From Mermis nigrescens (lineage: Eukaryota; Nematoda; Enoplea; Mermithida; Mermithidae): a DNA stretch of 64,000 nucleotides. The notes beneath the pieces were generated by a model. That model was given only the letters and a program-made list of their open reading frames with translations, made no database searches and had not been told where the DNA came from. The stretch covers positions 1-64,000 of the forward strand of contig JAVLUZ010000596.1 of NCBI GenBank assembly GCA_036768485.1, given 5' to 3'. The position numbers and the translations under genes were made by a program. Shown one piece after another: positions 10,836-23,973 of this stretch; positions within the stretch are counted from its first letter, which is position 1; each line of letters begins with the position of its first letter.

Positions 10836-13800
10836 TGTCTAATAGGTTTTATAGCCATTACCTACACCAAAAATCGATTTTAATGGCTTGCTATTCAATC
10901 TACATATTATTTGCAAATGTGTCTTTAGGTTAGTAATTTTTAATTTTTCAATGCAAATGTAGACAGCAGTATAAAATTAAAATGCTGCGGTAATAGACAC
11001 AGTTCTAAACATGTGGAAAAATGCAAGTCTGGTTATATGTTTTAAACAGCCAATACGACTTTATACAGATTGATAACTAGATTTTGATGGCTATTTAGAT
11101 GAATATTTTTATAATTTAAGGTTATAACATTTATTGTGCAACTTATGTTATTATGCATAAATATAATAAATTTTAACAACTTATTGTAAACATTCTAAAA
11201 TTCGAAAGCTTCATGATTTAGAAAATTATTTTTCAAAACTTAGGGCTATGTACATAATTATGAGATCTATATAAATGCATGAGATATTCAAATTTACAAA
11301 TTTTTTTTTAATTATCGATACTTTTCCTAATTAATAACAACTTTTCAGTCAGGTATTACACACCATTACATAACTAAAACCGTCATTTCTATTTATTCTT
11401 TACTTTTTTAATTCTATTTGTTTTGTCTTTTAAGCATTTAACACTTTATAAAGAGAATACAAAATTATATTTATCTATAAGTTAAACTGAACATTAATAC
11501 TATAGAATGCTAAAAAATTGTTTGTACTATTTTAATGCCTGGCTGTCTTAATTAATAAACAATAGCATTATTTACACTACTTTTCATTGTTTTATATTCT
11601 TAATTAAAAAATTGTAAACCTATAAACAATTTAGCGAATATGAAAAATTTAAACTTTTGGAGGCTCAATTATTTCATATTAGAGCCCTTGGAAATGGGTG
11701 CTTACACAATGCTTTCCAGATGTTTGAGAAAAAGCTTCAATGTTAAAACAATACTATATAATTTTTTGCAAAATGTTATTTACGATTAGAAAATCAAAAA
11801 GCACATAACATTTTAGAACAAGAGTGCTTGTTATAAAAGCAATAAATTGCAAAAAAATCATGTAACTTACTACATAATTTGAATGAAATTTTTATTTCCG
11901 AGTCATTTGAACAAAAAAAATTGCATCGCAATTAAAAAAACGATTTTATACTTTACGTGAAGTTTATGCGATAAAAATTCTCCTTAGCTAAGGGGACGAA
12001 TAATTCATCTCATGGTCATTTTTGCCCTTTGTCACTTAAATTTTTAAATAAAGTGAGTGCGTAATTCCAGCTGCTTTTGCCGGACAACTGTATTGCAATT
12101 TTGTTCGCAAAAGCCCAAAAAGCGGAAAGCTTTTTTCCCGCTCAAACCATTGAGCGCGTTGTGTATCAGCTGTCACTTTGTAATGTTCTTTGGAGCTTTG
12201 CAGAGAACTTGGTCCAAAATATTTCACCCAATTTTATTTTGCTTTTGGACATAAACGGGGCGCCTAGAATTATTAGAAATAGTTCATAAATAATAAGTTT
12301 TAGTATAATTTTTCACGACATAAGAATCAAAACTAACTTTTTATTGCTTTCTTATCTTTTTTATTTAGTTTACTAAAATTTAAATTTTATATTTATGTAT
12401 GATGATATAAATTTTTAAAAATAATAATATACATAAAATCTACACCTTTTGAACAATTTACCTGCCATCACACCTGGGCATGGGGGGTCTGGGGTATGCA
12501 CCCCTCATAATACCCCCAGAAATCAATTTTCGAAACTTTTTTCGTTTTTTTTCGCAATTTTTTTTGATGCCAATGGATAGTGCTCAATGAGAAACATCAT
12601 AAAATTGTGTTTTTTTTGTCATACCACCATTTTTTTATTTTTGAAAAATCTTGCACCCCCAGAATTTTTTTGCTGCCCACGTATACCTGCTACCGTTTTT
12701 GAGTGACAAAATCAATTTACAGTAATCAAATTTTATGTTTGAATGTAAACAACCTTTATTGACTTCTGCACAAAAAAAAATTAAAGACAAGAAGTTATAA
12801 GCTATTTGTATGTAAAGTTTTGTTACTGCAGCTAGGATCGATTAAAAAAAGGTGGCGGGTTAATTGTTCAAAAGGTCCCCCCATGTTTATTATCATCAAT
12901 TTTATTTTAGTAATTGAGGATATCTACTATTCATTTTTTGTTAATGTTAATATTAAGTCAAAGATTTCTATAATTTTTTTATCCAATAGTAATTAATTTA
13001 TTGCTTTACTCAATTATCAATGATGCTTTATCTTGTAGAGAATACAGAAAATGCACTCAAAATTAGTTTTATAGATTTTTAATTACTTTTTATCCTGAAA
13101 ATAAAAATTTTTCAGAAATTAAATATGCGTTTTAAGTGACACTTGAATAGAATGAATTGTGTGAATTTTTAAAAAATTGTCCATTATGCAAAAGGTTTTT
13201 CTTTTCGCGAGGATAAACTTTTTTTTGGTCTGCCGCTTGTCTGATATAAAAATGTTATAAAAAGTTTTTTATATAAACTAAACGCTGAGCAAAAGTGGAT
13301 TTAGGAGCAGCCGCCTTGTCGTCAAAATGAATAAGAAATAAGTTATTTTTCTTTGGATAATTTTATACATTTTTCATGATTTTTGAATTTTAGTACCCAT
13401 TCATGACATTCACTGACTTACATACTTGGCACACTAAGAAAACCTTCGTTTAAATTAGCAGACTAGTTTTTTTTGTGCATGAACAGTGACTGATTCTTAT
13501 AATGATTTCTAGAGTAAGGACATACTAATTCAATTAGTTTTATTTAGTATTTAGTAAAAATTGTCAAGCTTTTTGCGCTTTTGCATCTTTTTAAGTCACA
13601 TTTTATACAAATTTAAGCATTAAATAAAAATTATAAAAAGAAGCGACGTTTTGCATTCTTAGGCCCTTTGTGCCCAATTTTCACTCTAGTTTGCGCGTCT
13701 TTTGTAGAAAGCTTTCAAAAATGTGGGAAATTCTTTGGATTACAAACAATTATACCTATCAAAACAACACCAATAATCTATGCATAATTGGCATAATTTT

Positions 13801-15226
13801 CAAATTATTTAGACAATATTAAAAAAAACTTTTGGGTTCTGTCCGTTTAAAAATTCTAGATCCGCTAATTATTTGAAGCTTTTTATTATAAACTCAGAAT
13901 GGATAAAACAAACTATTGTCTAAATAATTCTTCTTTATAAAAGTAATAAATGTACAAAAATATTACCTTAAAAATACCCATTCAGTTTTTCCATGTAAAC
14001 GCTGAAATCTTCGAAATTCATTGTAAATTGTTCTTAAACAAAAAAAAAAAGACGAGCACGAATGGAAGATGGAAGAAAATATAGAAATGATTACTGCAAG
14101 TTGGCGGCAACCCTATTTGCCCTTTTTGCAAGAATGCGCCATCTTATTAATCATTTTCTGCAACATGCATATACGAATGCATCTGTTAACAAAACTTTAT
14201 TAATTATCCTTTCTTGAATTTTTAAAGACTTCAAACATCTGCTTTTGTTTTGGCCTTGATAAAATGTGTAAGTACGGTAGGTATGAGTTTAACACAAGTA
14301 GTTTATTGTGTATTTATTTGCCATACGATAATTCTTTCAGTAAAACAGCTTCGACAATTCGCAAAAGCATGCATAACACGCACCCCTGATTATTGCTATG
14401 GATCTTTTGCCGCAGGCACATAATAAAATTGGGCAATAAAAATGAATAAAAATGAGAATGTGTGACCTTTACAAATAAAGATATATTGCTTGAATTCAAA
14501 AATTTTGGTCTGACATATGCTCTTAGCACCAAATTATATGTAAAATGTATTTATATAAATTTAATCTATTACGCTTTTTGCGAAAATAGGTAGACCAGAA
14601 TTAATTTACTCACACGCTTTTACACACGATGCTTCCCTATTTTTATAAAAATTATTAATTTAAAAAAACACCAGTTTTCTAGGGAATCACTGCAATTAAC
14701 TAATTATCCTAAAATAATAAAAACATCAGAATTGATTCAAACTTTTTAAGTACTTATAAAATTTGATGCCGCTTTTTACAAAATTTTAGAATTACTAATG
14801 TACTGCTAATAATTTTTTAATCTGTAAACTTTATTTTTATAGATTTCAAATGGAAACAATCTGATTTTAGCAGTTTATTGCGAATTTTAAAAACAAAAAA
14901 AAACTTAGCCATATCTAATTTCAGAATTTCTTGCTTTGAAGTAGTAATCAGCTAAATTTTACAAGAGAATCACTTTTCCATGCAAAATTTAAGAAAATTC
15001 GCAGTTTTATTAAGAAATAATCAGTGTATAAAGTCGCCAACTTGGAATAAAAAAAACGCTTTTTGAAGAAATCTAATAAATTTTTTAACTTTTTAAAAAA
15101 TAATCTAGGTACTTTTTTCATAAATTATAAACTTTCCACTATTTTTTCAATAAAAAATCTAAATGTTTGCTCAATATGCACAATATCCTTAAATTTTTAA
15201 GGAAAAGATCAAGCGAAAAGACTTCA
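10836..15226. other. AT-rich part of inner Polinton without recognisable gene
   Basis: About 4.4 kb of very AT-rich sequence with frequent stops in every frame. A GC-richer pocket at 12050-12260 is open on both strands for 60-70 codons but matches nothing I know. 14050-14170 is another less AT-rich patch. A reversed MITE lies at 12469-12685. Capsid, ATPase, protease and integrase genes, expected somewhere in a Polinton, are not visible here. Confidence 0.55.
12469..12685 (-). mobile_element. hAT-type MITE, reversed copy
   Basis: Reverse-oriented copy (CACACCTGGGCATGGGG ... TTGCTGCCCACGTATA), shortened internally to 217 bp. Flanks CCTGCCAT and CCTGCTAC agree at 6 of 8. Confidence 0.7.
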
Positions 15227-15293
15227 CTAAAATGTTAAGTTGAAACAGTTGTACACTTTATTTACAAACGAATGCTTATGCCAAGGTACTGAC

Positions 15294-18200
15294 TCAATAT
15301 CCATAGGGTATAGTACTAAAATTGCGGCGAACAACGCGTTTATCATACACGATGCAAAATTTTTCAACATCAATTTTGTAACAACTTTACAACCTTCGCG
15401 TTTGCATTGAATATGCAAAGACACAACAGAAATTTTGTTCTTACAATTTTCCTTTACAAATACATGTACAAGGCGACGTAGTGAAATAAAATTTACGCGC
15501 TTTAAAGTCAGATAAGACATAGTTATACCACAAACTTTATTTACAAAATACTCCTTGTGGCCCTTTGTGCTAAAAACACTGTATCCATAGTTTTTAGGTC
15601 CGCCGCTGCAGAATTCAGTAATGTAGGATCCATTGCCAAAATCTCAAAGTTCGTCAGTCATTTTGCCTAAATAGGTGCCAATAGGTACGCGGTACTCTAG
15701 CTCTCAGTTTAAGTTAGAAATGTAAATGACACTATCAGTATCAAAATATAACACTCTTTTGTCAAGTTTTTTGATGTAAGAGTAAAGCTTCAAATGAGCT
15801 TGTGCGGTTGTATAGGCGGCAATAATGGGATTTGTGTTGCCCATGACGTCAACAAAATTGTCGTGTTGTTTGTATGTGACGCCAATCATTTCTTCGCTTA
15901 TCATGTGAATTGCTGTGATTGTGTTGGCTGGATTGAACACGTGGGCAAAATACTTTGCAGGATCAGTGAAATACACCGTCTTAGTTAGGTTGTTCCTTTG
16001 ACCAAACTTAAAAAGCGTGAAATTTTTAAAAAGCTTAGATATTTACAATATAGAATGTTAGAAAGTAGTATAAAAAATGAAATAAAATTTAGTATTTCAA
16101 CAAATTCGGCAAACAAACAAAAATAACTTTTTATTTAGCTGGCAAAATCTTATAAAAATGCTGGAAAAATGCAAAATCATGTACAAAAAAATTTTTGATT
16201 TAGACAAAATTGACACAAAATTGACAAGAAACACAATATTTCAGAATGTAAACCAAAACTTATTGCTATAAATGCATTTATCACATGAAAAGCTAAAATA
16301 ACAGCTGGAAACAAAATAAAGAGAAAAATAAATAAAAAAACGCTAAATCTAAAGAGTATGTTGTGAAAGTGTAACATACATTCTAGAAATATGCATTAAA
16401 CCACATATGTATGTTTATTAAGAAATATTTAAAGTTTATAAATCTGAATTAATCGCAAAAATGCTATATAAATGGTAGAAAAATTAGTCAAAACGTTTAA
16501 AAAACACTTGCACGTCTTAGACTACTCCAACAAAATTGGCATAAAAAAGCAATATTCATAGAGTCTAGCTAAAAATTAGATTTAAATCCTGGAAAATCCA
16601 ATAATGTAATACCTATAACGCAGTAATTGTTTAATCGAAATCAAAAAATATCTAAAAACACAATAGTATTTAATATAAATGCTTTACCTAAATAATTATA
16701 TTTGTTACACATTTTAGGAAAAAAACAAACAAAACGCAGATGAAAAACGCAATATTTGGAGTTTTAACAGTTTTAATGAAATTTAATTCTAAAATTGCGA
16801 TAAATTACATAAAAGAAGCGATGCCAACCTGTTATGTTAACAAAATTGATGCAAAACTGACTAAAATGGAAAATCTAAACGCTTTTAACAAAATTTTCAA
16901 GAAAAGACCTGATATAAATGCTAAAAAATGTTTTGTGGCGCTCAAGAAAAAATAAACACTATAAATTGACAACAAACTTATAAAAATGCAACATTTGAGG
17001 AGTCTAGATTCCATTTATCCAAATTTTATGCGGAAATATGTTGAAAAAATTATTACACAAAAGATAATCATAACCAAAAACTGTATATTTTACCAAATTT
17101 AACTAGTATGTAGTAAAGGAAATTTGGTGTCAAAATAAAAGCCGGAATAGAATTTTCTCACCTTGCCCCAAAAACTGTTCAACATAAGCTTGGCAAGCGT
17201 CCGTTTTCCCAAATTTCTTTGAATTTTAGCTGGATCCATCGTAATATTTTTGCGATGTTGAATATCTGCGAGGTACTTGAGCCTATTGGACTTAGTCGTC
17301 ACTGCTTGAGGATATCCTCCAGCTTCCTTAAATTGTTAAAATTTTGAAAAAAGACCATACACTTAAACATATAAAGGATTTTTGTGCAAATTAACAAAAA
17401 CTTTTTAAGCATTAGGCGAAAATTTTAAAAATCTGTTTTAAATTGCATATTAAACGCACAATTTCAACACCTAATAATGAATTTTAAACAAGTTTAAGCA
17501 GAAAATTAGCTTGGTGACGTTTTTCCTGATTTATAAAATTTAGGAACGTAATCATATTTTTGATCTCTCAGCGTAAATTCACATTTTAACCATTTTCATT
17601 TTCATGAATGTGTTCACGTAATCAGTGAATAGACCGCCAGCCGGATTAATAGCTTTGTCGTATTGTTCTGTCACGTCATAATGCCATATTTCAAAGATTC
17701 ACAGAATCTTAAAACAAAAAAACGACCTTTTTTTGTATTTGGCAAAGATTTTTTGGAACCATCTTTGTACATGTACAAACATTTCCAGAAAGGCTAAAAC
17801 TATGATAAAGGTCATAAATTTAGGAAAAATTTTGGTGCGTTGCAGCGAAATGAGTAATCGTTTGTTCTATATGTCATTATAATGACAAAAATCGCATTTA
17901 GAAAGGAAAAATGTCAAATTTTTTGGAATTTTTAATAGTTTTTCTCGTCAAAAACCCCAGAAATTAGTTAAAATACAATTTAAAAGATTAAAAAACCCTG
18001 TTTTACTGTGCTAAAAGCGCTATTGTACCATATTTTTGTAATGAAGAAACATATTAGAATACGACAAACTTTATATCCTTTTTCCAAGGCCTTGTAAAGC
18101 TCCATCGTTACCCAACTGCCTTGAAGAGCTCGTTCCCGGTCGCTGTGCCGGCATTTTTTCCTTTTGTTGAAGATTAGCGCAGGCTTGGCACATAGGAAAC

Positions 18201-21200
18201 ATCAGTTTTCCTCCAGAACAATATGGGAGGACAGGATGATATAATTTTCTTGGAGGCAAAATTTTGCATTTTATTAAACCTTCATAAGGTTGATTTTCCA
18301 GGGACACAGTTCCAAAATTTTCTGTTAAAATTTTAGGATGCCCAATTGGATATTTTCCATATTTGTTAATAAATGGGTAAAGTGAACAAATGTACACATA
18401 ATTTATCTTTTGCAACAAATTTCCATTTGCATCTTGTTAAATTTTGTGGTACAATTTAATTGCATTGGTTCTGCCGCCGTAAAATGCTAAAAAACGCTAA
18501 AATACTCAATGTACGGATACAATTATAAAATGCTAAATCTTTACCTCTAAAATATTTTTAAAACTATACTATTTTATTTTAAAGTTTTAAATAAATTTTG
18601 AAATATTTTTAAAATTATCTAATTCTAATTTTCAAATTATCACTTTACATAATGTTTACTATACAAAGTTTCAAATTTTCAAATAATTTGTGAATATTTT
18701 CAAAACTATCTACTTTTTTATATTCAAATTTTTAACTTCCTAAATAACTTTCGAAATATTTTTCAAATTATGTAAGTTTTTCTTATAGATATTCAAAAAA
18801 TTCTCAAAATTTAAGCCAATAGAAGAAATTTTCATCAAAAATTTGAAAGATAGCAGATCACAACTTACAAAATTACGCGTAAATACCTAATTCTTAACAT
18901 TTTTTATTGCATTGGGTAAGAAATTTTTAAAGTAGGCATGTTAAAATACCTTCGCGAGGATCCATTGGTGCTTCATTTGTGACCACACTGTCAAAAAACG
19001 CCCTCATGGTCAGATTGACCGTAAGCTGCTGATTCAGCTCACATTCCCAAATTTTGAAGAGCTTGTACCCGGCCTGCTGAATAAATTTAGCGTGCTCCAA
19101 TGTCCGATTGTAGGCTTTTTTGGCGGTAGAAGCCCTGTCAGCCCCCAGCTGGTTTCGCTTTGGCATGCATCTTGGACATCCATGCCAATGGCAACTGTAA
19201 AACTTGTACACAGTATCATTACAAAAACCATCTACTCGGTATTTTCCAATTTTCACTTCGTAACCATTATGCTTATGCAAAATATATTTATTTTCAATAT
19301 GACTGATCCATTTAATCCATTTTATAGCAATTATAGAGTGTTTTTTGTTCCTTCTGTACCCGTCATTTGGAACAATGCCTATAGTATTTGGCTTTCAAAA
19401 ATAATTTGCGAAAAACGGTATTACATGCACTAGCTATGGTTAATGAATGCTCAAATGGGTCTACCATAGTTTCGTCAATAAACATGTCTCTGAATTTAAG
19501 GCTGCATTGCCTCAAAACGGCAACGTCACTTTTGCAATAAGCCATAATTTTGCGCTTAAAGTTGAAAATCTGAAAAAAGTGCATAAAATATGGTTAAAAC
19601 TACAAATTTTATTTAAATTTCTAACTTTTCCCTTTTGCAACTTGTACCAATCTTGAAACGCTTGGTACTCATCCAGCTTCATGCTAGCTGGATTATAAAA
19701 GCTTTGGTTCGGGCCACTTACCAATGTAATCCCAATTGGCTTTTGTGTTAAATAAATGAGGAAAATACCCCTTGCATAATTTGTTAATGCCAAAGGTTTT
19801 TGGCAAATTTGCCAATTTCATTGGCAAAAAATTAAACAAATCAATAATTTTGACCATTTTATACAAAATTGTCATCAAAGCTAGCCCTAATTAATGAGAA
19901 AAAATAGAAACGTTAATGAAAAACATATTGCTTTTTCTTACCCTTGCTGATAATTTTTTGCACTTTGCCTTGTTTGTAAAAGAACTGTAAAATAAATTGT
20001 CCGTCGAAGCCTGTGGCGTTATGGGCGATTGCCATTACGTGCTTCATGCCAATCAAAAATGCACAAAACTCATCTACACAATTTTTTCCCAGAAAAATCC
20101 TTCTGTTTTGACCACAATGAAAACAGATTGATAATTCATTATGCCTACACTTGTCACAAACAATATGAGCCACACACAAATTTGGAACGTGTTCCAATTC
20201 AGGCCCATATGGTGTATCCCTCAAAACTTTTTCTTGGGTTGTTTCAAAGTCAAAAAACACAAAACGTTGGAGGAATGATTCTTTTTCAGACTTTTCCTCA
20301 TCAGGATTGTTGTAATTTTCTGCATCATCTTTTTTGCAGATCTTCTGCATATAACATAAATGCCCTGAAAAGTTTCAAAAATAAGTTGAAATCAAAAAAA
20401 ATTATACTTGAATTAATATAACCTTTTTGACGGACGTATTTCTTGCAAAGTCGGCAATCAAAATACCCGCATTTGTGTTTTTTCTTCCGGGCGTCCGTGA
20501 AATGCTTGCCGCATTTCGTGCAGCGTTAAATTTGTATGCAAATTGATGATTTGATCGTCTTATTTTTCCTCTTTAGTTTGTGAATTTGGCGATGATTTTT
20601 GAAACAACTTTGATTGTAAAAGTAACGATTGCACATTGAACACGTCAAAATTCTGGTTTTTGTGCAAGGCGGAGAATTATAACATGATGTGCACTTTTTG
20701 ATACATTGATGACGTTACTTATGACTACATGGTTTGTTACAAAGTTCGCAAAAATAATTGTTCTAGAAAAATACCAAAATTCTGCTAATAAGGTGTGATG
20801 ACCATCATGCAAATATAAGTGTAAAACCTTGTCGCACCTAATTGGACCTGTAAACATGCGATAATACTGCAAAGCATGGCACAAAAACAATGATTAAAAA
20901 TTTTTTTGATGTGTTGATAATTTTACAAAATTTGGTCTAAATCAAACAAGCAAATATAATGCAGGTACGTTTTTTGTAAGCAAACGACGCATTCCATACT
21001 GATTTTATATATTATAAAACCACAGGTATGTAATGAGCAAAATCCAAGAAACCAACTAAAAAAATTTAAATTACCAAACTCGAGACGCTAATTTAAATGT
21101 GCACTTCAGCACAACATACGTGTTTTACTGAAAAGTAAAGCGTAAAATGCAAAAGGTAGTAGAAGTCAAAAACAATTTATATAAATGACAGCATGCAAAA

Positions 21201-23164
21201 ATAATATGTGAGGAAGCAGTTGAATGGTTGGAAGGCGTTTGAAATAAAAGATCAGGCCAATGTGCGGAAGTATGAAAACAACAATAGAAATTATGTGAAA
21301 TATACTGCACGAGCATGAAACCAGTGGCAAAAACTTAAAACATTTATTTTATTAAAATTAAAAATAAAAACTGTTAATATCGACAATCTAAAAATTTGAA
21401 TGAAAAAAGTTGCTTTTTACAACAGATAAAAAAGAAAGTTTTCTCCTTAACCAATTTGTTATTTTTTTACGCAACTACTCATTTGATTTTTTTTAATTTT
21501 TGTTATTTCCTAAATTTTCAAAGTGATCAAATAATTCATTAAATAAAATAATCAAAAACGTGAAATTAATAAATCTAGCATGCGCTAAGGAAATACAATA
21601 CATATAAAGTGTGAAGCGCATCGTGAAATTTATTTAAGAAAGTTTTGCAATCTTAAATTAAAACATCATTTTTATAAATTTTTAAGATTTTTTAAAAATT
21701 AAGAAAAAAGGTTGACGAGGATTGTTAAAGTTTAACAAAACAATATAAACCACATCAAGACAAGAAACAAATTTTGCATGTTATCATAAAATTGTTTCAA
21801 AACATCAATTTTACTTACATTCATTCATAAAAATGCTTAATGTTTTGCGTAAAACCAAGAGAAATGGCATAAAACATAAAACTTTAAATAATTTATCTAT
21901 AAATTAATTAGAAAATCTATAGTTTATTGAAAAAATATCATAACTTTATTTAAATTCATTTGAACTCGACATTTATAAATCCCCCAAAAATAATTAAAAA
22001 TTTGTAATTTCTAGAGGTTATGAAAAATTTATTTATAATTCATAAATTCATTTGTAAGAATATTTTATGCATAATTTGCAATTCAAATTTATAAATATAT
22101 TCAAAAATTCACAAATAAAGCTTTTTCCTATAAATTTTCATATTCATTTTAGGTTAATTATATACTATTTCTGTCTTTTTATGAATTTAACTTAAAATAT
22201 TTTTGCAAAATAAAACTAGCGATTGAATTCAAAAATAGAATAAAGATTCACACAATTTTTGCTTCACTCTGAAAAAATTCATCTCACCCTCGTAGAATAA
22301 TTTGCAATAATCTGCTTTTCTGAAAATCTTGATCTGATATCCCGGCATAGCTGCTTGTAATTTCATGATTTTGGGTATACCGCACGCCCCATCGTGATTG
22401 TCAGTTCCGCTAATTTCATAAGTTTGTGAGCTTTATTTTTTTGCAATGTACACCGTTTGCATCGCCTAAGCTAATCGTTTTTTATTGGAAAGATGGATCA
22501 TCCTTATGAAGACGGGCTCGGGCGACCACTAAGGCTCTAGCGAGGCATAAATTATCCTCATTTTGAATTTGAATAAAGCAGCCGCCATGTGGCCCCTGAT
22601 TCAAGAATTTATCGTGAAGAATTTGGTTCAAATAGCGTCCAATTCCTTTTGGTGGTTTTACAGCCACAATTTTCAGAGTAGAGTCTGCAGAATCAATTTT
22701 GACTTCCTGATTTGATTGTAATATACGCTCTATCTGCTTGAGAATTATTTCCTCATTAATACTTGCACGGTTTTAAAATGCACCAAAATTGGTTTATCTA
22801 AATCAATGTGGGACAACTGAAGTCCAATAAAAGTTGAATCGTCATATTTTGATAAAATTTTATCCACTGCATGATCAAAAATAGCCGGTAAACAGTCAAT
22901 TAAATTCGTACAATCATGGGAATTCTTCAAATGCATTTGATATTTGAACCCTTCGGTATTATAATGTTTGATTCTTTGCACCTTGGGATCGCTGAGTTTG
23001 TAAAAATGATTTGGAGGAAAATCGCCTTCAATTTGCTGAACTCTGTCTTTGGATTCAAGGGCATCAGCAGTATCCGCAGCTTCAACTGAATCCGATTCTG
23101 AAATGTCTTCTGAACTTAGCATTTTGGACATTTCCGAGTCATTGGTATCCATTAAACTCTCCAT
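15294..23164 (-). pseudogene. Inner Polinton DNA polymerase B, intron-containing and inactivated
   Basis: Runs leftward from an ATG at 23164-23162 to a TGA at 15296-15294, after the canonical end TIPYGY. Landmarks in order: N-terminal DNA-binding region (FIGLQLSHIDLDKP, about 22830), QNEDNLCLARALV (about 22540), CGIPKIMKLQA (about 22360), exonuclease VFFDFET (about 20260) and AHNATGFDGQFIL (about 20010), FNFLPMKLANLPK (about 19820), palm motif A region SLYPF (about 18380), KLMLNSFWGK motif B (about 17180), YFDTDS motif C (about 15740) and GGPKNYGY (about 15600). At least three mini-introns are clear (20365-20422, 19887-19941, 19570-19625), and larger AT-rich introns are implied. Lesions: the usual Asp of motif A is Tyr; frame breaks near 22762, 19388, 18160 and 15360; in-frame stops near 22465, 22420, 15703 and 15640. 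Not functional. Confidence 0.85.
17725..18045. mobile_element. Fragment of the 41759-42822 hAT family inside a PolB intron
   Basis: Shares with 42150-42500 the ordered words TTTGTACATGTACAAA, AAAGGTCATAAATTTAGG, GCGTTGCAGCGAAATGA and AACCCTGTTTTACTGTGCTAAAA. Ends are missing or too diverged to place. Confidence 0.5.
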
Positions 23165-23973
23165 ATTCACTAATTAACGAATGAAAATATTGAATTAGTT
23201 GAAAAATGCACAAAGAAAATCAAAAAATAAATAAAACAATAAACACGCAGTTCAACACATTTGAAAGGAAAATTTTTAGCACAGGTGATAGATTAATTCA
23301 GATTAATTGTACAATAGAAAGATGCGCATACTTTAAACTCTAAAAGTCGCTAGAATAATATATAGACATACAAAAGCATATAAAGTTGTTCTAGAAAGCC
23401 AATCAATAAATGTACGCACTTGATTGCAGATACTCAAGAAATCACTAAACCATGTGAGAAGACAAGCAAAGCGTAAAGCAAATAGAAAAGTAAGCGCACG
23501 CATCGCTTATTTATACTTAACGGCAGGAACGCATTTGGCACCAAAGCTTTTGGCAAAACTGCAAATTTTGCTTAAATTAGCGCCAAAAGATAAATTCTGA
23601 AATTTATATATGCATAATAATGAGCTATAATTAATAATGTAGCGTCGGTCACGCAATAATTAATATGCCATATAGATAGTGATTTATAGTGTTTACAGTT
23701 TTTCAGAATTACAGAAGCCGAGTGCATCGGTGATTAAATTTTAATTTTGCTTTCTTTTCTGAATCAGGCTAGGACCTACAGCTATTGTGGCTTGCTTTTG
23801 GTAACAAAATGACATAAGCCAATTAATGCATTTTCCCAATGGCGCAAAGGTCATCAGTTCTCAAAACTGCCTGCGCGTTGGTCACGCAATGTTTTCCATT
23901 CTTTATAATTGCTGATTTTGTTGGTTAGATTCATTCGGTACCTACTGTGACTGTTTGCAGCATTTTCTGAAAA
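23165..23973. promoter_or_regulatory. Divergent promoter region between PolB and PC4-like gene
   Basis: The two inner-Polinton genes are transcribed away from each other across this 0.8-kb gap. A 16-bp word GCGTYGGTCACGCAAT occurs twice in the same orientation (23642-23657 and 23875-23890), differing at one base. It is the only conspicuous repeated word here and GC-richer than its surroundings, so it is a candidate binding site. No clear TATA box was assigned. Confidence 0.4.

Noticed and set aside
12036..12289. Overlapping frames of 60-70 codons on both strands in the inner Polinton
   Set aside because: GC-richer than the surroundings but with no motif on either strand; not enough to call a gene.
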